Origin: Vesta saturnalis
Taxonomy: Eukaryota > Arthropoda > Insecta > Coleoptera > Lampyridae
Length of the DNA: 64,000 bases
Assembly: GCA_036346205.1 (NCBI GenBank)
Contig: JARFJB010001819.1
Coordinates: 3,767,501 to 3,831,500, forward strand
Direction of reading: 5' to 3'
Below the pieces are notes generated by a model. The model made no database searches, was not told the DNA's origin, and saw nothing but the letters and a program-made list of their open reading frames with translations. Positions 56,601 through 64,000 of this stretch are shown here, one piece after another. Positions within the stretch are counted from its first letter, which is position 1, and each line of letters opens with the position of its first letter. Position numbers and translations under genes: made by a program.

Positions 56601-58853
56601 CTGCTGACCTATTTTTCCGAAATACAGTTTTACTTTTTTTCACATTTCATGTTCTATTTATTTTAAAGAAATTACGGTTAATCAGAGGTTAGGGGACGGG
56701 AAATTTATTTTCGTACACATGTGGCAGATCCCTTAGGAACGACCATGATTACCCCCTTCTACACCTGACTACAATTTATAATTTCCGTCGCACTGCAGGA
56801 AACATTCACTTTGTGTTAATTTTCGTCAAATATATAACAACATTTTAATCTTTTGTTCATCAGTCTCAGTATTACACTCTAACATGTTGAATATTTTGTA
56901 AGGAATTAGAGCCACTTAGTAGATCACCACACCATATTACGTAGAATAGTAACTGCAGTAAGAAGAAACACAGACAAATATTTTAAATTATTGAAAGGAT
57001 TTTATGAAATAAGAAAATCTATTATATTATATTAATTATAACATAAATATGTCCTAATTGATACTCTTCTGTTTTATACAATTCCACTTACGGGTGTATT
57101 TACACAAACTGCACCAGCAAAATATAGCAGATGTAGACAAAAAGTGTAATTACACATTCCAATTTACTTCTTTATAGCGGCAACGTGGCATGGTCCTCGC
57201 TTTAATACGTCAAACAATTTATATATTATATACGGTGCTCCTAACTATATAAAAATGACAAGTATTTATACAGGCTAGCTTTAATAGACTTATAAAAAAA
57301 CCTCACTTTAAACCGAATATACTCGGCGTCAAATTTATAAATATAAATGTGTATCTTTGTTAGATTGGGGTACAAAAAAAAATAACGAATTTATTAATAT
57401 TACTTTGAAGTTTCTAGCACCCTTCCTTCTGGTAGTCCTCACAACTTACGAGGGACATCAAGACCTCACATTGATATATCTAATATATGTTCTCGACATT
57501 CTACATTTATTAAATGTCATACTGTGCATTGGACCTTGCTCGTATACATTAGACTCAATTCCAACATTGCCATTTTGTAATAGAATGTATATGGCCAGCT
57601 TAAACCATAATCAATTTAACATAAAAATGTATCAACAAAATATAAATGGTAGTATTCATAAAATTAGAAAAAATAAAAATAAAAAAAAGGATACTTCTGC
57701 GTGAATCTGTGTCATAAGCCAAACATGGTAACACAGCTGTAAAAATCCCTGACATGTAAGGTAGCATCATTGGACCAGATAATTGAACAAACTCTTTAAT
57801 CCATGTTATTGCTGTAAACTATAAACAACATAAGTTTATGATAACTGATTCGGTTTATTAAAATACCTGCATTATTTCATCATTTTTTTCTTGTGCATGA
57901 TTAATTAATACATTAATCATACTACCAAAATCTACTCTGGAAGGATTACTTTTAATACTTCGTAAAAATTCTCCTAATACAGTATCACACATTTTCTTCA
58001 CTTCTAACATAGGATCATCTAAAATTCTAAATAAACCATCTAATATTTCCGGAAGATAAATTATTAAATCAATATCAGGAACTGCATCTAATACAGATAT
58101 CCATGATATGACAAATTGTCTTGCGAATGAACTTTTAGTATATATACGTTCACGTAATAATGGCATAAAAGATGGCAAATCAAAGGACGTACTTTCAGTT
58201 ACAATATCCTAAAATATTCAAAGTTGTTCAAACTTACAATGTACACTTTAACATAATTTACCTTCATAAGGCGATCTAATAATTCTGAAGCGCTTTTAAT
58301 ACTTTGTTCAGAGTCTGTTGCAATTTTGCTTAAGGCACTAAAAATATGTGAAAACTGAGGTAGTACAGCACCTCTAGCTACTTTAACAACATTATACAAT
58401 GATTCACAAGCATAATATTTGACACGTAAATCTGGGTCACTGAACCGTGCAACTATAGGATAAATCAACTCCTCTGTATATAATGATGTATCCTTAAAAG
58501 TACATTAAAAACAATGTGAAACATTATTTAGGATAGTTTACCCTTCCTAAAGCTATAGCAATTGCCGCAAGACCAATTAATCCACCTTTTCTTGCATGAG
58601 GATTCGTGGAATTGGCAAAATCTTGTCCAAGTACTTTTAACAGTCTTTTAATTTCAGTAGTTTTGTTCAAACTTGCAAATTCTTTAACCATTCTAAAACA
58701 TATTTCGGTACATGAAACACCTAAAAAAATCAAGTAGGTTATAACCCACTTTTCAATTTCTAAAGCTGCCGTTTTCCTTTTTTCATAAAGTTTGTCATGC
58801 AATGCACGAACACATGCAGGACTGAGTGGTGCATAATCTTTTTCGGACATCAT
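38642..58853 (-). CDS. VAC14: VAC14 scaffold of the PIKfyve/Fab1 complex, 14 exons
   Basis: VAC14 is the HEAT-repeat scaffold holding PIKfyve/Fab1 and Fig4, controlling PI(3,5)P2 on endolysosomes. Exons by junction and homology reading: 58853-58750, 58692-58542, 58492-58262, 58208-57867, 57818-57695, 48622-48521, 40093-39948, 39902-39761, 39713-39590, 39542-39368, 39314-39196, 39138-39059, 39009-38853, 38807-38642. All introns are GT-AG, phases agree, and the sum is 2163 bp, i.e. 720 residues plus stop, close to insect and human (about 780) proteins. Diagnostic blocks: YAPLSPACVRALHDKLYEKR at the N-terminus, ARKGGLIGLAA, YYACESLYNVVKVARGAVLP, ARQFVISWISVLDAVPD, YLPEILDGLF and, C-terminal, ALYGLLMLLPQTEAF in the Fig4/Fab1-interacting half. 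Two adjacent ATGs begin the frame. Introns 5 and 6 are 9.1 and 8.4 kb of transposon debris; the others are about 45-70 bp. It appears intact. Confidence 0.95.
42154..42442. repeat. direct tandem duplication in the Chapaev-like 5' region
   Basis: Two diverged copies of a unit of about 140 bp (42154-42297 and 42305-42442) starting CATTAGA(G/A)TCTAATTAG and containing GCCATATTACCTCGTAT-type sequence. They lie upstream of the transposase start, so they may be regulatory or transposase-binding. Confidence 0.85.
42518..44209 (+). pseudogene. Chapaev-like transposase
   Basis: The N-terminus (ATG 42518) has paired cysteines of a zinc ribbon-like domain (CYVCGEY and CKTCVEHL) with KSWAPHFV between. 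After a frame change the catalytic part begins: WRLFIDSSRRSLK (about 43290), MICVDLKMVNFLLG (about 43455) and CFLCLW (CxxC, about 43520). After a second frame change, HYLHSHLDRFPENLG (H-rich, about 43985) and VSEEQGERFHQD (candidate catalytic Glu, about 44035) follow. D, D, CxxC, HxxxH, E is the arrangement described for CMC and Transib/RAG-type transposases. Stops at 43658 and about 43706 plus two frame changes inactivate it. Proteins of this type are abundant but usually left uncharacterised in arthropod and Hydra genomes. Confidence 0.82.
45181..46673. other. VAC14 intron 6 filler
   Basis: AT-rich sequence without a recognisable gene. A perfect 22-bp palindrome (arms GTTACAAAAC) is at 45502-45523. 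Confidence 0.5.
46674..47640 (-). pseudogene. second fragment of the unassigned DDE-like transposase family
   Basis: On -, a CxxxC start (KPCVEIDAL/RNRCIEK in overlapping frames, about 47590), then NGSNMRVCKTCFVKTFDVSN (about 47370-47320) and HYPQKPVNRKFYDKLFYELN (about 47115-47060) with a final KKSNKDTC. These correspond in order to the middle of the protein at 5700-8126 (compare IPKKDQCELC there). A short acidic C-terminal end lies at 46674-46725. The catalytic half between them is deleted. No terminal repeats were found. Confidence 0.6.
47641..48520. other. VAC14 intron 6, proximal part
   Basis: Nothing recognisable beyond AT-rich sequence. Confidence 0.5.
48521..48622 (-). CDS. VAC14: isolated VAC14 exon 6
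   Basis: A 102-bp exon bounded by TTTAG (48623-48627) and a GTACGT donor (48520-48515). It encodes TDIKETATVVNHTLLKLV and continues to VREIAG, the region following LPCLAYD in VAC14. It completes a split codon from exon 5 (A|TG) and supplies the first base of the next (G|GT), so frame is kept across both very large introns. Confidence 0.9.
48623..50542. other. VAC14 intron 5, distal part
   Basis: AT-rich with no gene. A 15-bp palindrome TTGTCGTCACGACAA occurs at about 49713, and low-complexity AAATTT-rich sequence at 50030-50240. Confidence 0.5.
50543..51114 (+). pseudogene. IS630-type transposase fragment
   Basis: VFLDESYIHGGYT gives the first aspartate (about 50575), followed by a TGA. Then SKGQRVIMIHVGGDMGF, YEKWVKERFVPNLP and VVVIDNTTYN (second aspartate, about 50845), a frame change near 50940, and LPPYHPDLNPIE (Glu, about 51075). 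The gap between the last two is unusually long for Tc1/mariner and fits an IS630-type DDE_3 group. The N-terminal DNA-binding domain is absent. Confidence 0.82.
51202..51540. mobile_element. MITE-like element
   Basis: Inverted ends of 27 bp with about six mismatches: GTGGTTCATGCACCATTTAG at 51202-51228 and the inverse of CTGATTTATGAACCATTTAA at 51514-51540. No coding capacity. Target duplications are not clear. Confidence 0.55.
51541..53019. other. VAC14 intron 5, middle part
   Basis: No gene or element recognised. Confidence 0.4.
53023..55260 (+). pseudogene. hAT-type (ZMYM/DUF4371-like) transposase pseudogene
   Basis: From ATG 53023 a charged N-terminal region leads to RGFSSAYYKRD (about 53470), the start of the TTF-type/ZMYM segment. 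DUF4371-like motifs follow in changing frames: LDSTPDISHQDQLTDVV (about 54060-54110), QCYDNGANRKG (about 54265), FYVPCVTHSLNLVVYD (about 54335-54390). Then IYDALYTPYSDNTRDYDARN (about 54575), SSILTWYNILVKIN and a C-terminal dimerisation stretch NLVVAIRMFLTLPVT (about 55140-55185). At least six frame changes or stops. Terminal repeats were not found; the downstream side is cut by the mariner at 55322. Confidence 0.8.
55322..56521 (+). mobile_element. mariner element
   Basis: Ends CGAGGGATGTAC (55322) and inverted CGAAGGATGTAC (56521), flanked by TA (55320-55321 and 56522-56523). 1200 bp, a normal mariner length. Confidence 0.88.
55449..56290 (+). pseudogene. mariner transposase
   Basis: The start MSKLYMLKVVV near 55449 is followed by the mariner N-terminal HTH region (LQKKGLTHKENHTDM, SVPSYQVVKNWSR). 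After frame changes the catalytic YITVDETWVHHFD (about 55950-55980) appears, then MATVFWDAEGS and ITGPYYVVL. HQDN near 56230 may be the second aspartate motif. Several stops and frame changes make it inactive. Confidence 0.85.
56524..57694. other. VAC14 intron 5, proximal part
   Basis: No gene seen. A 115-codon + frame at 57357-57704 overlaps the exon 5 donor and has no recognisable content, so it is taken as chance. Confidence 0.5.
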
Positions 58854-59730
58854 CTTTTATATATATAACGGTTGCGATTTATTGTAAAGTTTATACTAAT
58901 GTGTACCCTTAGAATTAATTTGAATTGAATGGATTTAACTTAAAAGTAGATATTGTCAAATACATAAGTAAATTCCTTCTAAAATCTAAAGTTTATTTTT
59001 ACATTTTATGAAATTCAATGATTTAGAGGTTAGGGTTAACTTATACAGATCAGTGGCGGAGTTACAACTTTGTTGGGTGAACAGTATAATCACTGTCTAC
59101 ATATGTAATGGTATGACCCTTAGACAAACCTTGTCTAAGGTATGACCGTTGTATATAAGTGGTATTAATATCATCTAACTAATCATTGATTATTTACACT
59201 TCATAATTTAATTAACAATAAGAGTTGATATTAAACTTTCAATTCCTCTTCTTTTTAAACTGTTTTTCCTTTTTTAGCATGTTCCCTTTTACGGAAACAT
59301 CAGCCAGTCAGAACCATGATGTAAAAAGACCTACATCATGGTCAGAATAATAGTCATTTGTGGTGAAGTGGTCTAAAGAACGGCATGAAGGGTATTGAAA
59401 AATAAAATCATTAAATAATTAACTCTGACTCTGTCAAAAAGGTATAAAATACTTTAGAAAAGCAGCAGGAATGATTATATATTAATTATATCAATGGCAG
59501 AAGGTATCGATTGCAAATAATAATATTTAACTTTTCCCACAATACAGTAAGGTGAATGCTATCACGTTAGTTTGTTTAGACAAATTTGAATAGTTCATAA
59601 AAAAGAACAACTCAAACAGTATGATTAACACTAATCTAAAAAAAGGCTGGTCTTCAAATTGTTATATGAGTCTGTTATAACCTCTGTTGTAGTAGGCACA
59701 GGGGGTATAGGTTGTCTGTGGTAGTAGGTA
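58854..59730. other. VAC14 upstream region
   Basis: Presumed VAC14 promoter. A CAGTGGCGGAGTTAC sequence at about 59051 looks like a hAT-type terminus, but no partner was found. Confidence 0.4.
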
Positions 59731-60229
59731 TAATCCATTTTTTATTTACCCCCTAGATTTGGCGGTTTTATTATTACACCAAAAGTATGCTGGTATTAAA
59801 CGGTTCTCACTAACCTAAAATCTGATTATATGTCAAAATTGAATTAACGTTTGCCACATGTAACTGAAATGAATAATAACCACCGATCACTGTATAGGTA
59901 ATAATAGAAGGAGCCTGTCGAATTTTGAGTGAAGAAGTAGGTTTCCGCGGTATTATAACTTACCGATAAATTTATTCTGGGGCGTCTTTCAATTGGAAGA
60001 CTCCCCAGAAGATTTACATTACATTTCACAAGATAATTTGATACAACTAAAAAAACATTTATTATCAACAATATTCTTATTGAAAAAATTCTCATTTTTA
60101 ATACTTAAAGAACAGGCAACATATATCAATCATATGAAAATAAATTAATCAAATTTGACATTAGTGAAAAATATACGAACTTGTGAAAATAACTCCCAAA
60201 TCTAGGGGGCAAATAAAAAAAATGGATTA
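59731..60229. repeat. inverted-repeat unit of about 500 bp
   Basis: Inverted ends of 32-34 bp (59731-59762 and 60196-60229), both containing CCAAATCTAGGGGG and ATGGATTA. The spacer holds the small frame at 59965-60095. It could be a MITE; target duplications are not clear. Confidence 0.65.
59965..60095 (-). CDS. possible exon of a small secreted protein
   Basis: On -, ATG at 60095 opens a signal-peptide-like N-terminus (basic RIFSIR, then a hydrophobic LLIINVFLVVSNYLV, cleavage possible before KCN), then LLGSLPIERRPRINLS up to a GTAAGT donor after TCG. An acceptor (TTTCATTTCAG) about 100 bp on would add 18 codons to a stop. A dibasic site is present. The whole lies inside an inverted-repeat unit, so it may be accidental. 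I do not recognise a family. Confidence 0.2.
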
Positions 60230-60382
60230 TATATACAATCAAAAGTTGTAACGATGAATTGGTATATTTGCACACAAGAACGTTTTTTCTTGTCCTCTTT
60301 GGCCAAAAATCTGTCATTATTAGTAGCATCCGTCTAAAGGGATGTGAGTTGTGTGCATCATCGCTAACAGAACATGGTTTAA

Positions 60383-62640
60383 CACTAGATCCGCAGAGTG
60401 GACAAATTTGTCACTTTTGTAATTTCATATCGCTGTAAAAATGGTGTTTACGCCTGAAGGATGTTGTGGTTCCTCGACTTTTATTTATTTGAAACATGGA
60501 GTCTATTCTACAAACTGCCCTTTTCTTGGGCTAAAATATATTTTTTAAAAAGCCGTTTTACCTAGAACCGCCGTGTTGACATTTTTGTCTCCTACTTTCT
60601 AAACATTGTATAAACGAGCCTAACTCATGTTAGTTGTTATTTGTTTTACACACACTGTAATATTTTTTTAGGATAGATGTTTGTTTGTTGAAGCTAGAAA
60701 GTCACAAGACAAGTTGTGCGGCTGTTTTGTTGGTGATGGGAAATAAGCGAGCATCGACAGAGGAAGAACTGCTTGAGGCTCTTCAAAATTTACCAGAAGA
60801 CCATTCGATCACTCGAACGCCTACATTCTAACAATTGCTGCGGACTCTGATTATGGACCCCATAATTCTTCTGATACTTTAGATTTAAATGATTCCGGTA
60901 CTGAAGGTAAGCAATGCAAATGGTATATTTTACATATATTTTTGTATCATAACGTGTCTTGTTTACAGAAGTTTTACTGAGTAGTCCTACACATTGTCGG
61001 TCCACTAATACGAAACGGCCTAGTATAAACCACCCTGAGATTGCTGCAGCAATCCCCAGCACTTCAAGAGATGTGCCAGCTCCACCTGCTAACACTTCAC
61101 AGGTTGTAAATGGAAGGAAACGCAGGAGAACTCAGTGTTCAGATTTGAGCCACGGGAATAAAATTTTAGCATCTGATGGAACTGAGTGGACCGTGGTAAC
61201 AGTAGGAGACACCACAGCAGGAAGGCGAGAACAACAAAATATTTTGCAAGAATTACTAGGTCCATCAGGTCTTGCTAGACAAAGTATGTACGAAGATAAA
61301 TTGTCATGTGCTTGGCTTTTGATTATTGATGACCGTATTCTAAAACATATTCAAAAACGCACTGAAGAAGAAGCTAGAAGACGTCAAGAGGCCGATGACT
61401 GGTCTGTATCTCTTCAATAATTGAAAGCACTTATAGCGATTTTATATGTACGTAGAGCAACTGGAGCCAAAGGTCTTGAATTAAAATCGGTATGATCAAA
61501 GAGATGGGGTTTACCTTTCGTGGGTGAAACTATGACACGTAATCGTGAGGTTTCTAAGATTTCAAAAAAGTAATCGATCAGCGCGTTTGCAAACTGACAA
61601 GTTTGCACTTTATGTCATAAGTTTGGGATACTTTTATTGAAAACTGCCAAAAGTACTATAAACCTGGACCATATATTTCAATGGACGAATAGCTATTTCC
61701 AACTAAAGCTAGGTGCATATTTATGCAGTTTATAGGATCTAAGCCAGATAAATATGGGCAACAATTTTGGCTTGCGGTCGACAAAGAATCTAAATATACA
61801 GTGAATGTATTTCCCTATTAGGAAAAGATGATCAAAGACCTACAAACCAGCGTCTAGGAGACCATGTAGTAATGAAATTGATGCAGCCATACCGTAACAA
61901 AGGACGTATCGTGACATGCGACAATTTCTTCCCATCATTTGCCTTGGCTGAGAATCTAGAAACGATACGTACAAGTATAGTGGTAACAGTGAATCGTGCA
62001 CGAAGAGAGATACCTACGAAAATCAAAACGGCATGCGATGAACTATATTCTACCACAATTTTGAAAAAGCGAAATACCTCACTTGCCGTGAGTCAAGGGA
62101 AACCCACAAAAAAACGTTATTCTGATGAGCACAATGCATCCTGTGGTTCTGATTGGCACAGATACAAAGAAGAATCCGGACACGATTAAATTATATAATG
62201 AAAGTAAATATGGAGTAGATGTAGTAGATCAGATGTGTAGAAAATATTCTGTAAGAGCTGCATCACGAAGGTGGTCAGTACATACATTTTATAATATACT
62301 CGATATTGCTGGGATAAATACATGGGTGTTGTATAAAGAGGTGACGGAAAGAACATTTCACGGAAGACAATTTCTGTTATCTTTAGCCGAAGAACTTGCT
62401 TTCGATGATTCATTAGTTGACGCACAAACTGAAGAGCAAGGCACAGCAGACGAAGTAATGATTGCGCGACGCAAGTGTCAAGTTAGAGTATCATGCAAGA
62501 CAAAGGAAATAAAAAATGCACGGGAAGAGAAAAAGTAAACGTAATTTTTGCCAAATGTTTGAACGACATGCAATACTTTTTCGATCGTTCAAGAAGCTTT
62601 CTTGAATTTTAGTTTAGTTGAATACAAAATGAAATATTCT
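60383..62640 (+). mobile_element. second piggyBac-type element, right end not found
   Basis: TTAA at 60379-60382 is followed by CACTAGATCCGCAGAGTGGA, a piggyBac-like terminus, with a related subterminal copy at about 60566 (CTAGAACCGCCGTGTTGACA). The transposase reads rightward. No matching right terminus with TTAA was found before 64 kb. Confidence 0.75.
60736..62538 (+). pseudogene. piggyBac transposase, second family
   Basis: ATG 60736 opens an acidic N-terminus; after a frame change near 60815 a first exon ends at a GTAAGC donor (about 60907) and resumes at about 60967. DDE_Tnp_1_7 motifs follow across frame changes: LKALIAILYVRRATGAKG (61423-61476), GPYISMDEQLFPTKA (with a stop, about 61670), LAVDKESKYTVNVF (about 61770-61810), IVTCDNFFPSFALAE (second Asp, 61908-61952) and SKYGVDVVDQMCRKYSVRAA (third Asp, 62205-62265). 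The C-terminus is short; a Cys-containing tail is visible but no complete cysteine-rich domain. It differs clearly from the piggyBac at 33.4-36.2 kb. Confidence 0.85.
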
Positions 62641-64000
62641 TTATGTTTTATTTTAATTATTGTTGATTTTTTATAGAATTCAGTTTATAAAAATGTAAAA
62701 ACTGATTTTGTAAAAAAAAACTATCTAGGTATTTATAGGTAAATTTTAAATAAAAAATGTTCGCAAAATTGTAGAAAATAATTATTATAAATTGATCGAA
62801 AATCACTAAGAGTTCCTAAAATATTTATTGTTACTTCTAGCTGCCAATCTATCTGGGTAAGTTATAATTTGTTTTATCCTAATAATACGACCAGTTGGAA
62901 AGATTTCTTTTCTGCCTTTGATAGATTATAAATCGATCTTGTCAGAAAAAAAAACAACTCGCACACAACACTCTCACTTCCCTGGAGCGTTAGGCGCACT
63001 AGAAACATATATCCTGTACACAAATCCTCCTCTTTGCTTTTAGGAGTATTCCCGAAAAGTAGTAAGGTTTCCTACAAGAACTATCCCCTAAGGCGTAGGC
63101 CTTTAGACGTGGCTCTTGTATCTGTGCTTGTCTGAAAGGCGTAGCCCTGTGCGATCTAGCATTCCTTCTGTCTAACCCATGGAGCGTAAGGCCCGTTGAG
63201 TTATATAATCTTTTCTAAACTACCTACCTGAACACCCACACAACAGAACTGTAGCACCCAGTAAAAACTACAGACACCTGGTCGATTAAATAATCGTCCC
63301 AAACCCATGTTTCAACCAACTTTCCACGAGAAAGTAAAGAAAACCGTTACAAAATCCCGATAATCCGTTATTGATATTGTCATCTATTTATCCGCATCCC
63401 AGAAAATATCCAGTAGCTGATAAACTACTTCCTGAAAGGAAATCAATTTTTCAATTATAAATCCAATTTTATATCTTGCAAAAGTTTCGATTTATTTCTA
63501 TATAAAAAGACACTCTTTTTGAGCGATAAAATACATCGCATATAAAAACTAAAACTCCTGTATGCTATCTTAAATACTTACGAAAATTTTCCATTTCGTA
63601 AATAAAACGTTTATTTATGTTGTAAATTTATAATTCTTGTCCTGCTACCTTGTATTTAATTAGAAGAAAGCAACAATCATAATTATAGAACCCGAAGCCC
63701 CAGTTTATTGAACGGGATAAATGTTTATTTTAAAGCCGATGTCCTACAACGTTTGACCCAGTGACCAATATAAGAGGGAAGGCAATGCACGCATTACCGT
63801 GTTATCAGTTCTGTTATTCTCAGAATAAACATAAAGGAAATATTCTTTTATATATTAGGAACGTTTTAACATTGTTAAAATTACACGTTAAAGAATTTTA
63901 AATACTCAAATTGTCTTGATTTATTTACTTATGAAATAAAAAAGTTATTATCTCAATTAAATAGGTTGTTTTTATAAAGTATTAATTTGCGTAAGTGTGT
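62641..64000. other. LTR-like or promoter-like sequence at the window end
   Basis: A less AT-rich block (62980-63260) is followed at 63769 by TATAAGAGGG, then TATCAGTTCTG (initiator-like, about 63803) and AATAAA (about 63823), the spacing found in insect LTR promoters. LTR ends were not found. Confidence 0.3.

Noticed and set aside
57357..57704. 115-codon + frame
   Set aside because: No motifs; overlaps VAC14 exon 5 on the opposite strand and its intron.
59051..59090. hAT MITE starting CAGTGGCGGAGTTAC
   Set aside because: No inverted partner or 8-bp duplication could be found within 1 kb.

Overview
This 64 kb window looks like AT-rich, intron-containing insect nuclear DNA. That reading rests on two conserved host genes with animal-type architecture and on the mix of transposons (piggyBac, mariner/IS630, pogo with pipsqueak-type helix-turn-helix, THAP-Harbinger, hAT, Chapaev-like, RTE and other non-LTR elements, Ty3/gypsy). 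I cannot name the order or species.

Host genes. (1) A TBK1/IKK-epsilon kinase is encoded on + as one uninterrupted reading frame (2437-4665) with an intact kinase core, ubiquitin-like region and C-terminal coiled coils. (2) VAC14, the scaffold of the PIKfyve/Fab1-Fig4 complex, is on - and spans 58853 to 38642. I could place 14 exons whose junctions keep frame and give 720 codons plus a stop. Introns 5 (about 9.1 kb) and 6 (about 8.4 kb) are swollen by mobile elements, and exon 6 is only 102 bp, isolated between them. A 39-codon open stretch at 120-239 may be the last exon of an unrecognised gene.

Layout. 0-5.1 kb: possible exon end, TBK1 upstream region, TBK1, a TA microsatellite. 5.2-11.5 kb: a large DNA transposon of a superfamily I cannot assign, with a pogo-type element (8168-10989) nested in it. 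12.2-18.8 kb: nested debris, namely a LINE 3' end with a hAT-type MITE inside, a pogo remnant with PHD finger, a hAT remnant with an RTE insertion (9-bp target duplication), and two inverted repeats carrying a hammerhead-ribozyme-like motif. 19.2-21.0 kb: a THAP + Harbinger-type transposase convergent with a SWIM-finger gene fragment. 21.35-22.37 kb: a degenerate satellite. 23.1-26.7 kb: two internally deleted pogo-type elements, each with TA target duplications. 27.96-36.84 kb: an IS630/Tc1-mariner relative with TIRs of about 470 bp, invaded by a Ty3/gypsy remnant, itself invaded by a piggyBac at TTAA. 37.5-37.8 kb: a foldback element whose arms look like a tRNA gene. 38.6-58.9 kb: VAC14, whose introns hold a LINE with a Chapaev-like element inside it, a second fragment of the unassigned transposon family, an IS630-like transposase, a MITE, a hAT (ZMYM/DUF4371-like) pseudogene and a mariner. 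60.4-62.6 kb: a second piggyBac. 62.6-64 kb: sequence with LTR-promoter-like features.

Almost all transposase genes carry frameshifts or stops, so the window is a fossil bed around two working housekeeping/immune genes. Only TBK1 and VAC14 look like functional protein genes. Boundaries of elements with TIRs and target-site duplications were read directly; family names rest on motif recognition without database search.
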